The notes under the pieces were generated by a model. The model was not told where the DNA came from. It saw nothing but the letters and a program-made list of their open reading frames with translations, and ran no database searches. From Bacteroidales bacterium (GTDB taxonomy: Bacteria > Bacteroidota > Bacteroidia > Bacteroidales > WCHB1-69): a stretch of 64,000 nucleotides of DNA. Shown in pieces: positions 53,181-61,010 of this stretch. Position 1 is the first letter of the stretch. Each line of letters starts with the position of its first letter. Made by a program: the position numbers and the translations under genes. Where the stretch lies: contig JAEEKX010000037.1 of NCBI GenBank assembly GCA_016288655.1, forward strand, positions 62,001 to 126,000. Direction: 5' to 3'.

Positions 53181-55007
53181 ATGAATATTCGTAGATTTTT
53201 ATCTCTTATTTTATTGATCTTCAACGTGCTATATATTAGTGCCGCCTATGTGGAGAACATTCCGCAGACGGTGGTTCAACCCAATGGTGACACGCTGCAC
53301 TGTTTCGCCAGTGGCGATGAATATTTTCACTATCTCCATGATGCCGACGGCTACACGATCGTCCAGGATCCCGCCACGGGCTACTTCGTCTATGCCGTGG
53401 AGCAGGAGGGACGTTTGCAGCCGACGGCATACGTGGCCGGCCGTGTCGCGCCCGCTTCGGTGGGCCTCGCCCCCCGCGCCCGCATCTCCGCCGCCGAGTG
53501 GCAACGCCGCCGCGCCCGGATGACCGCGCCCGTGCTCGCCAACCATGAACCTACCCGCGACGGCGAACCCAACCACGGCAACATCAACAACCTCGTCATC
53601 TTCATCCGCTTCGCCGACTCTGGCGAGTTCGGCCCCACCTTCTCCGAGATCGATGGGATGTTCAACGACTCCACCCCCGGCACCTTCTCCATGATCAACT
53701 ACTTCCGTAATGTCTCTTATAACCAACTGGATATCAGGACCTACCTCTATCCGCAGGGCAACAACGACGCCATCGTCGCCTACGAGTACGGCGCCCCCAT
53801 CAACTACTTCATGCCTTGGTCGGAAACCAACCCCATCGGCTATGTCGATACGTTGGAGAACGACAATCGCACCACCCGCGAGATGTGGCTGCTGCGCTGC
53901 GCTGTGGAGGCCATCGCGCCGCTCATCCCCGCCGACCTCAACCTCGACTACAACAACGACGGATTGGTCGATAACATCTGCTTCGTCGTCTGCAGCGACG
54001 TGGCCGGCTGGTCCGACCTGCTCTGGCCCCACCGCTGGAGTCTCTACCTCTACGACGACGTCTTCATCAACGGCAAGCGCGTCTATGACTTCAACTTCAC
54101 GATGAGCGAAAACGACTGGTATTTCGGCATTTCCACCTTGTGCCATGAGATGTCGCACACGCTGAGCGCCCCCGACCTCTACCACTACAGCGATAGCTAC
54201 GGCTATACGCCCGTGGGCAGTTGGGACCTCATGGCGCAGAACGCCGCCGTGCCGCAGCAATGGGGCGCCTGGATGAAGTACCGTTACGGCCACTGGATTG
54301 ATGATATTCCAACCATCACGGAATCAGGGAAATATACGCTTCTTCCACTGACAGCGGGACCGGAACAGATTGCCTATCAGATTCCTTCGGAGGTGCCCGA
54401 CGAGTTCTTTGTCATCGAGTTCCGCGATGCTTTTTTTGAGCCGGGTCTGCCCGGCCGCGGCGCCTTGGTCTATCGCATCGCCCCGACTTTCTCCGGCAAT
54501 GCCGGCTGGAACGGCGAGGATGTCTTCGATGAGGTCTATATCTACCGCCCCGGCGGCACCGACAGCACCGACGGCAACATCAACAAAGCCCACTTCTCTC
54601 ATCTGCAGGGGCGCACCGCTATCAACTTCAGCACCAACCCCAAGCCCTTCCTCACCAACGGCTACATCAGTTCGCTCAACCTCTACGACATCCACCCCTG
54701 TGGGCACGACAGTCTGACATTCTGGTACTTGCGTCCTGGTGACACCATCCCTGCCGAGATTCAGGACCCGACGCTGGAGGTGCGGCTCTTCCCCAACCCG
54801 ACCGTCTCGCAATTCACCGTACAGCATCCCGCGGCGCCAATCGAATGCGTGGAGGTGTTCGACCTCAATGGTCGCCGCATTCTCACGGAATTTCCTGATA
54901 ACCAGAATTTTATCGTCAACACTTCCGATTGGCCGGCTGGCATGTATGTGGTGCGACTGCGCACGAAAGCGGGACTCTCATCCCATCGAATCAACGTGTT
55001 GAGATAG
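53181..55007 (+). CDS. M6 family metalloprotease with T9SS sorting domain
   Basis: A 608-residue secreted protease. The signal peptide is MNIRRFLSLILLIFNVLYISA. A propeptide follows (HYLHDADGYTIVQDPATGYFVYA), then an M6-type catalytic domain with HEMSHTLSAPDLYH, whose His322, Glu323 and His326 are the zinc ligands and catalytic base. The C-terminal ~75 residues (VRLFPNPTVSQFTVQHP; NGRRILTEF; WPAGMYVVRLRTKAG) are a type A T9SS sorting domain, so the enzyme should be exported and attached to the outer membrane. The ATG at 53154 is an alternative start. Confidence 0.85.
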   Translation: MNIRRFLSLILLIFNVLYISAAYVENIPQTVVQPNGDTLHCFASGDEYFHYLHDADGYTIVQDPATGYFVYAVEQEGRLQPTAYVAGRVAPASVGLAPRARISAAEWQRRRARMTAPVLANHEPTRDGEPNHGNINNLVIFIRFADSGEFGPTFSEIDGMFNDSTPGTFSMINYFRNVSYNQLDIRTYLYPQGNNDAIVAYEYGAPINYFMPWSETNPIGYVDTLENDNRTTREMWLLRCAVEAIAPLIPADLNLDYNNDGLVDNICFVVCSDVAGWSDLLWPHRWSLYLYDDVFINGKRVYDFNFTMSENDWYFGISTLCHEMSHTLSAPDLYHYSDSYGYTPVGSWDLMAQNAAVPQQWGAWMKYRYGHWIDDIPTITESGKYTLLPLTAGPEQIAYQIPSEVPDEFFVIEFRDAFFEPGLPGRGALVYRIAPTFSGNAGWNGEDVFDEVYIYRPGGTDSTDGNINKAHFSHLQGRTAINFSTNPKPFLTNGYISSLNLYDIHPCGHDSLTFWYLRPGDTIPAEIQDPTLEVRLFPNPTVSQFTVQHPAAPIECVEVFDLNGRRILTEFPDNQNFIVNTSDWPAGMYVVRLRTKAGLSSHRINVLR

Positions 55008-55247
55008 CCAAGACGGCTTCTTTCCGTATTTTTTTCTTTTTAGGGCGTACCGGCGGCCGGGCCTTTTTCCGTGCACCGGCGACCCACGGCTCGTCCGCCG
55101 TCGGGCTGTACGCTTTACTGCACTTCGCGGTCGCCACGGCAGCAGGGCGTTCCGGCGGCTTCCGCTGGTCGCCGCCTGCCCGCCGCTGCCGTAGGCGACC
55201 GCGCGCGTTCCGTGCCCGCTCCCATCCCTTACGCGACCGATGGTCGG
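55008..55247. other. GC-rich structured intergenic element
   Basis: A 240-base stretch between two convergent genes, with no gene I can support despite open frames on the plus strand that reflect high GC. It contains a long inverted repeat: 55126-55146 is complementary to 55183-55203 with one unpaired base and one mismatch over 21 bases, and a smaller GGCGG/CCGCC hairpin lies inside. No T run follows. It may be a REP-like repeat element or a noncoding RNA; only one copy is in this window. Confidence 0.45.
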
Positions 55248-57533
55248 TTACAATCCGCGCTGTGGACGGGCGGCGGTGGAGATCACCTCGCCACGGGGAC
55301 GGATGTGCTGTGCCGCGCTGGGAGCCGCCGGCTTTTTGGCCCCGCCGGATGAGCCGTGCGAGGTCGTGCCTTTGCTGGCTGGCGCGGAACCTGTCTTGGG
55401 CTGTCCGCCGCCGGCGGGCGTCGCCGTGGACGGTCTTGGCGTCGCCTGCGGGTAGTTCTGGTACCCGCCGTGCCCGCGTTTGTAGCCCGTGAGCGAGTGT
55501 ACCCGTGTGATTCCCGACGACAGGTTGTGCCCGCCCGTGGTGAGCATGTCGTTGTATGTGACAATCACTGAGGGCGTCTTCAGATATGGTGAACGGCTTT
55601 TGGCCAAATTGTTGACGTAGAAGTTGCGCACGGAGGCCAGGTCGAGTCCGACAATGGAGAGGTTGTTCTTCCCGATGCGACGCATCAACTTGTTGAGCCG
55701 GTGGGCTCGCTGCCAGAGGGTGTAACTGCCGCCGCCCGCCGCCCGCATCCCGCGCGGATAGGACAGATATCGTGCTAATTGCCTGTACTCCTCATCGCTC
55801 AAACCTGCTAACATCGACTTCACCCCCGCGATCTCCGCCCGCAGCGAGTTCCGCTCGTCCTTCGACACCTTGGCGTAGATGTCGGCACGTTGCTGCTCCG
55901 TGTATTTGAAATGGTAGTTGCTCTCGTGCCGTGCCAACTCTTTCGTCACCTGCTTCTCCTGATAATCCTTGTAGATCTTGGCGGAAAGCGTGTCGGCCAA
56001 CCAGTCGATCTGCGGCGAGGTGAGGTCACGGAAAAAGTCCATCAGGTTCTTGGTAGGGGAATACAATAGATAGGGCTTGTTGGCGGGAAAGACGTTGCCA
56101 AGATGCCCCGAGTAACTGATTCCGTTGTCCATAAACAGTTGATACAAAGCAGTATATTGCACTACGCGGGCCAAGTCGGTGTTGCCCAACGAGGCGAAAT
56201 AGTTGTAGGCCTGGTTTTCGTAACGGTAGCCGATGGAGACGCTGCGCTCCGGCGAGTTGAAATAGGACACCGGCAATGCGCCCGTGCGGTTGGGCGTGTA
56301 GATGGTGAAACCCTCCTCCATGTCGATGGCGTACATGGCGTTCCAAGTGTTCCAGTTATATACCAACTCACTGAGTCCCAATTTCTTGAATAGCGGTCTG
56401 TCGAAGGGAAAGCGCGGTGGCGACGGATAGCGGTAGTAGGCCTCCTGGATGCTGCCGTTCTCCGACCAATCCTTCAACAGCACGTCGGTGATGGTGAGCA
56501 GATGCCCGAACTCGGTGTTCTCCAACTCCTTGCTGAGGTAGGTGGGACACCAGTCGTGCCCGTTTTTCATCTTGCCGGCCATGAAGTCGTTGACATCTAA
56601 ACTTTGCGACAACTCCTTTTCGGTGACCGAAGCCAGCAGCAGGATGGATTCGACGTTGAGGGGCGGGAGTTCGTAAAGCGGGGCCTGCCGCTCGCGCCCG
56701 ATGATGACGAGCGTGCCCGAGTCGGCGAGCGCACCTAGAATCAGGTCGGCGTCGAGGGTGAACTGCCGGATGTGGTTGAGTTGCTCCGACAGGTCGCGGT
56801 TTTTCGCGATCGCCCAGGCGACGAAGCCCGGCACTTGGCTGAAATAGACGCCCGTAAGCGAGTCGGCGAACATCTGTTCCACCGTCACCTTGCGGGTGGT
56901 GTCACTCAACTGCATGAACACCTCATCCTTCTCGATGAACCAGTCGTTGAATTCGTACAACGTAATCTGGTAGTCGATGTTCTCGTCGGTGAAGTAGGTG
57001 CGGCCGTGTTCAACGGGTAAATGGGTTGTATTTGTTTTATAATCAGAAAGATATAAGGCCTTTGAAAGTTCCCTTTCTAATCGGTCGAGGTTCTCGCGCG
57101 TGGCATTTCCCAACAACAGCAGCAGGTCGGTGATCTTCCCGTCGTAGCCGATGGGGTGCTCGCGGGTCTCCACGCGGTGGGTGAATTGGGAAAAGATGGA
57201 CTTCAGCGTGTCGGCAGGGAAGTAGGGCGGTGGCTCTGAGATGAGCAGCAGGCAACTGCCGTCGTCGAAGGTGGCCTCCCCGATGGTCTGGTAGTGGAAA
57301 CGGAAGTTCTGCCGGAAGTTGGCATAGAGGGTGTCCGCCAGAGCCGCGGCCTGCGTGGCGGCGACATCGACGTTCTGGTCCGGAATGAACTCCACTTTTT
57401 CAGTCGCTCCGTCCTCCCCAAAGAGGTGGAACTCTTCGCTGCCGCCATGTTTCCAGCAAGCCCACACCAAAAGCGCACCCGTCACGAGGGCGAAGGCGAC
57501 TTGCGGAATCCAGAAGCGGGCGGCGGGTTTCAT
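55248..57533 (-). CDS. Large membrane-anchored protein, function not recognised
   Basis: A 761-residue protein that I do not recognise. It has one N-terminal membrane segment (WIPQVAFALVTGALLVWACW, residues 8-27), a long periplasmic part with mixed helix and strand, and a low-complexity tail of about 70 residues rich in Gly, Pro, Ser, Thr and Ala (PAGGGQPKTGSAPASKG...). No catalytic motif was identified. Its ATG overlaps the stop of the upstream pseudouridine synthase gene (ATGA), so it is co-expressed with the rluA-panB-GT2 run. Confidence 0.8.
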   Translation of the reverse strand: MKPAARFWIPQVAFALVTGALLVWACWKHGGSEEFHLFGEDGATEKVEFIPDQNVDVAATQAAALADTLYANFRQNFRFHYQTIGEATFDDGSCLLLISEPPPYFPADTLKSIFSQFTHRVETREHPIGYDGKITDLLLLLGNATRENLDRLERELSKALYLSDYKTNTTHLPVEHGRTYFTDENIDYQITLYEFNDWFIEKDEVFMQLSDTTRKVTVEQMFADSLTGVYFSQVPGFVAWAIAKNRDLSEQLNHIRQFTLDADLILGALADSGTLVIIGRERQAPLYELPPLNVESILLLASVTEKELSQSLDVNDFMAGKMKNGHDWCPTYLSKELENTEFGHLLTITDVLLKDWSENGSIQEAYYRYPSPPRFPFDRPLFKKLGLSELVYNWNTWNAMYAIDMEEGFTIYTPNRTGALPVSYFNSPERSVSIGYRYENQAYNYFASLGNTDLARVVQYTALYQLFMDNGISYSGHLGNVFPANKPYLLYSPTKNLMDFFRDLTSPQIDWLADTLSAKIYKDYQEKQVTKELARHESNYHFKYTEQQRADIYAKVSKDERNSLRAEIAGVKSMLAGLSDEEYRQLARYLSYPRGMRAAGGGSYTLWQRAHRLNKLMRRIGKNNLSIVGLDLASVRNFYVNNLAKSRSPYLKTPSVIVTYNDMLTTGGHNLSSGITRVHSLTGYKRGHGGYQNYPQATPRPSTATPAGGGQPKTGSAPASKGTTSHGSSGGAKKPAAPSAAQHIRPRGEVISTAARPQRGL

Positions 57534-58231
57534 GCGGGGGTGGTTGTGAGTGCGTCGGCGGGTACGAGCCGTTGCAGTTCACCCGTCAGCGGGGCGACGA
57601 CCGACACCTGCTCGTGACGGACGGGGTGGTCGAACTGCACGCGGTAGGAGTGCAGCGAGATGGAGCCGTCGGCATTGGAACGCCGCGCGCCGTACTTCAG
57701 GTCGCCCTTGATGGGATGCCCGAGCGCGGCCAACTGCGCCCGGATCTGATGGTGCCGACCCGTGTGCAGGTTGACCTCCAACAGGGTGTAGCGGTCCAAC
57801 GGATAGACGGTGGTGTAAGAGAGTTCGGCCTTGACATAGCCCTCCTTGGGGGTAGGGGAGACGTAACTCTTGTTGTTCTGTTCGTTTTTGCGGAGGTAGG
57901 AGACCAACTCTTGCGACTCCACAGCGGGCTTGCCCTCCACAAGTGCTAAATAGGTCTTGCGGATGTCGCGGGATTTCATCAGTTCGTTCATTCGCGCGAG
58001 GGCCTTGGAGGTCTTGGCGAAGACCACGGCGCCGCTCACGGGACGGTCGATGCGGTGGACAAGTCCGCAGAACACGTTGCCGGGCTTGTGATAGCGTTCA
58101 CGCAGATACTCCCGCACCGCTTCCACCAACGGGGTGTCGCCGGTCTTGTCGCCCTGCACGATCTCGCCAGCCAATTTGTTGACGATGATGAGGTGGTTGT
58201 CCTCGAAAAGAATGCGGTCGGCCAACGACAT
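57530..58231 (-). CDS. RluA family pseudouridine synthase
   Basis: A 233-residue single-domain enzyme without an S4 domain. The catalytic Asp is Asp62 in LVHRIDRPVSGAVVFAKT, the RluA-type signature; ALVEGKP and LHTGRHHQIRAQLAALGHPI follow as usual. It isomerises uridine to pseudouridine in rRNA or tRNA; the target cannot be told from sequence. Its start overlaps the panB stop (TAATG) and its stop overlaps the next gene. Confidence 0.92.
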   Translation of the reverse strand: MSLADRILFEDNHLIIVNKLAGEIVQGDKTGDTPLVEAVREYLRERYHKPGNVFCGLVHRIDRPVSGAVVFAKTSKALARMNELMKSRDIRKTYLALVEGKPAVESQELVSYLRKNEQNNKSYVSPTPKEGYVKAELSYTTVYPLDRYTLLEVNLHTGRHHQIRAQLAALGHPIKGDLKYGARRSNADGSISLHSYRVQFDHPVRHEQVSVVAPLTGELQRLVPADALTTTPA

Positions 58232-59052
58232 TAATACTGCTCTTTCTCGTTGGGGAAGTCCATATTCTTCACGTCCTCGATGTAGTTGCCAACGGAGCGG
58301 ATGATCTCTTCGCTGAGGTTGTGGTATCTTCTGAGGAAACGCGGGGAGAACTGCTGGGTGATGCCGAGCATGTCGTGCAGCACCAGCACCTGTCCGCTGG
58401 TGGCGTTGCCGGCCCCGATGCCGATGGTGGGAACATGCACCGCTTCGGTCACTTTTTTGGCGACTTCGGCAGGAATTTTCTCCAGCACGATGGAGAAACA
58501 GCCGTATTTTTCCAACTGCCGGGCATCGTAAAGCAGCTTCTCTGCCTCTTCCTCCTCGGTGGCGCGCACGGCGTAGGTGCCGAACTTGTTGATCGACTGC
58601 GGGGTGAGGCCGAGGTGCCCCATCACTGGGATGCCGGCGCAGATGATGCGCTCGATGCTCTCGCGGATCTCCTCGCCTCCCTCGAGTTTCACGGCGTCGG
58701 CGCCCGACTCCTTCATGATGCGGATGGCAGAGTGCAGCGCCTCTTTCGAATTGCCTTGGTAGGTGCCGAAGGGCATATCCACCACCACGAAGGCGCGCTC
58801 CACAGCGCGTACCACCGACGAAGCGTGGTATATCATGGCGTCGAGGGTGATGGGAAGCGTGGTCTTGTAACCGGCCATCACGTTGGCAGCGGAATCACCC
58901 ACCAAAATTACGTCGATCTTGGCCATGTCGAGCAACTTGGCCAAAGAGTAGTCGTATGCGGTGAGCATCGCGATCTTCTCGTTTTCATCGCGCATGTGCT
59001 GCAAGATGTTGGTAGTCACCTTGTTGACATCTCTATACAAATATCCAGCCAT
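58231..59052 (-). CDS. panB: 3-methyl-2-oxobutanoate hydroxymethyltransferase
   Basis: A 273-residue enzyme with the PanB motifs [72 protein letters not shown] and [18 protein letters not shown]. It makes ketopantoate from 2-oxoisovalerate and methylene-THF for coenzyme A synthesis. In the usual GDS motif the next residues are AANVMAG, a normal variation. Other pan genes are not present. Confidence 0.96.
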   Translation of the reverse strand: MAGYLYRDVNKVTTNILQHMRDENEKIAMLTAYDYSLAKLLDMAKIDVILVGDSAANVMAGYKTTLPITLDAMIYHASSVVRAVERAFVVVDMPFGTYQGNSKEALHSAIRIMKESGADAVKLEGGEEIRESIERIICAGIPVMGHLGLTPQSINKFGTYAVRATEEEEAEKLLYDARQLEKYGCFSIVLEKIPAEVAKKVTEAVHVPTIGIGAGNATSGQVLVLHDMLGITQQFSPRFLRRYHNLSEEIIRSVGNYIEDVKNMDFPNEKEQY

Positions 59053-59064
59053 AATGGGATGGTT

Positions 59065-60018
59065 TTATTCTATGGTCTTTTCAATCAAATACTTGTCGCG
59101 TTTCGGGTTGCTGTTGGAGATCAGCTCGCCGATGAATCCCGCGAGGAACAGCTGGCAGCCGATCACCACCGCCAACAGGGCGAGGTAGAACAGCGGCTGG
59201 TCGGTCACCTGACGGAAGATCTCGCCATTGTGCATCAGGATGAGTTTTTTCGCGATAAGGGCAATGACGATGATGAGGCCGAGAAGGAAGGAGATGCTAC
59301 CCCACAGACCGAAGAAATGCATGGGCTGTTTGCCGAATCGTTTGGTGAAGGTGAGCGTCATCAGGTCGAGGTAGCCGTTCACGAAACGGTTCCAGCCGAA
59401 CTTGGAGGTGCCATATTTGCGTTTCTGGTGGTGAACCACCTTCTCGCCAATCTTGGTGAACCCCGCCCATTTGGCGATGACCGGAATGTAGCGGTGCATC
59501 TCGCTGTAAATCTCAATGTTCTTCACCACATCCTTGCGGTAGGCCTTCAGTCCGCAGTTGAAGTCGTGGAGTTTGATTTTGGAGATGCGGCGGGTGGTGG
59601 CATTGAATAGTTTGGAAGGGATGTTCTTCAGCATCACGTTGTCGTAACGCTTTTTCTTCCAACCGGATACCACATCGTATCCCTCTTCGGTGATCATGCG
59701 GTAGAGGTCGGGAATCTCGTCGGGACTGTCCTGCAGGTCGGCGTCCATGGTGATGACCACGTCGCCACCGCAGGCGGCAAAGGCGGTATTCAGTGCAGCC
59801 GATTTGCCGTAGTTGGTGCGGAACTTGATGCCCTTGACGTTGGGGTTGGTGGCGTGCAGCTCCTCGACCACCTTCCAGGAGGAGTCGGTGGAGCCGTCAT
59901 CGACCATGATGATTTCGTAACTCAGGTTCAGTTGCGTGACGACACGCTCGATCCATGCCGCAAGTTCGGGCAAGGATTCTTCTTCGTTGTAGAGGGGAAC
60001 GATGATGGAAAGGTTCAT
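59065..60018 (-). CDS. Family 2 glycosyltransferase, DPM/GtrB-like
   Basis: A 317-residue membrane glycosyltransferase. The GT-A motifs are SIIVPLYNEEESLPELAAW, MVDDGSTDSSW, TMDADLQDSPDEIP (DxD-type metal site) and the acceptor loop DFNCGLKAYRKDV. Two C-terminal membrane segments lie at about 235-260 and 275-300. Such enzymes move a sugar from a nucleotide donor to undecaprenyl phosphate. The adjacent upstream gene is a DUF4199-like membrane protein, a pairing I recall as frequent in Bacteroidota. Confidence 0.9.
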   Translation of the reverse strand: MNLSIIVPLYNEEESLPELAAWIERVVTQLNLSYEIIMVDDGSTDSSWKVVEELHATNPNVKGIKFRTNYGKSAALNTAFAACGGDVVITMDADLQDSPDEIPDLYRMITEEGYDVVSGWKKKRYDNVMLKNIPSKLFNATTRRISKIKLHDFNCGLKAYRKDVVKNIEIYSEMHRYIPVIAKWAGFTKIGEKVVHHQKRKYGTSKFGWNRFVNGYLDLMTLTFTKRFGKQPMHFFGLWGSISFLLGLIIVIALIAKKLILMHNGEIFRQVTDQPLFYLALLAVVIGCQLFLAGFIGELISNSNPKRDKYLIEKTIE

Positions 60019-60042
60019 ATCGGTAGGGGTAAGGGGTTGCGA

Positions 60043-60993
60043 TTAGGGTTGCAGGGTGTTCTCTTCGTTCTGTTCGGGTGCCGTCTCTTCGGGACTTTCA
60101 GCAGCCGTGTCGTCATCGGCGAGCGCGGGGTCGTTGCCGTTGCGTTCGCATACCGTAGTGGTCTTCCGGTAAAGGAAGAGCGCGACGAAGATGGCGAGCA
60201 TGATGCCGTAGAGGAGCACAGCGAGAGTGGTAATGGTGGCTCCGGCTAAGATGGTGTGGTATTGCGGAATCCGATCCTTCATGCCATCCAGGCGTTTTTG
60301 CCAGATGGGGTTCTCGACAAGGGTGTCGCGGGCCGCCTCCACCGCGTCGCAACTCAGCGGACTGATCTCGGGTTGGTTCATGCGGACGAAGGTGGTGGTC
60401 TCGTGCAGCAACTTGTCGGCGCAGAGGTCGAAGGTATCGCGGCGCAGGATGGTGCTGTCGTCTTTCAGGCGCAGGTCGAGACTGCGGTTGAAGAGCTTGA
60501 GGATGACCACGACGCCGCTGTCGGCACGATGGCGCAGGGTGTCGTCGGCAAGCAGCGCCGACTCGCGGAGGGCAGCATCGCGCAGGTCTTCGCGGTAGGT
60601 CTTAAGTTCCTCGTCGGTGACGTTCTCTTTCTTCACGACTTGGACTGCGTGGTTGATGTTCTTCTGGTTGATCTTGGCAATCCCTTCCTTGTCGATGACG
60701 CCGAAGTGGAGGAACATGTAGAGCGAAAGCACAATGTACCCGATGACGACGACGCCGGCACCGATAAGGAAAGCGCGGGAGAACTTGATGAGACCGTCTT
60801 GCAACTTGTCGCGCACGTCGCGGATGGCTAAGTAGAGGCAGGCCACGATGGCGACGACCATCAGCAGGTCGGAGACGGGACCGAAGGGATATTCCAACTT
60901 CTCCGCAAAAAAGCCGAGCAGTTTAATGAGAGAAAGCCCTGCTCCAAGCAGGGCTCCCCATTTGGCCACGATAATGGTCTTTTTCTTTTTCAT
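60043..60993 (-). CDS. DUF4199-like membrane protein
   Basis: A 316-residue protein with two or three membrane segments in the first 110 residues (AKWGALLGAGLSLIKLL; LLMVVAIVACLYLAI; FLIGAGVVVIGYIVLSLYMFL), a central soluble region of about 110 residues, a further membrane segment at about 250-275 and an acidic tail. The pattern (conserved LAIRDVRDK...LIKFSRAFLIGAG) resembles DUF4199, and the gene lies directly upstream of a GT2 gene as DUF4199 genes often do. Function unknown. Confidence 0.6.
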   Translation of the reverse strand: MKKKKTIIVAKWGALLGAGLSLIKLLGFFAEKLEYPFGPVSDLLMVVAIVACLYLAIRDVRDKLQDGLIKFSRAFLIGAGVVVIGYIVLSLYMFLHFGVIDKEGIAKINQKNINHAVQVVKKENVTDEELKTYREDLRDAALRESALLADDTLRHRADSGVVVILKLFNRSLDLRLKDDSTILRRDTFDLCADKLLHETTTFVRMNQPEISPLSCDAVEAARDTLVENPIWQKRLDGMKDRIPQYHTILAGATITTLAVLLYGIMLAIFVALFLYRKTTTVCERNGNDPALADDDTAAESPEETAPEQNEENTLQP

Positions 60994-61010
60994 CTATAGT
61001 GTTGACGTTG

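Noticed and set aside
54929..55492. 187-codon plus-strand frame over the GC-rich gap
   Set aside because: Arg/Pro/Ala-rich translation typical of GC-rich noncoding DNA, overlapping two real genes; treated as part of the structured element.
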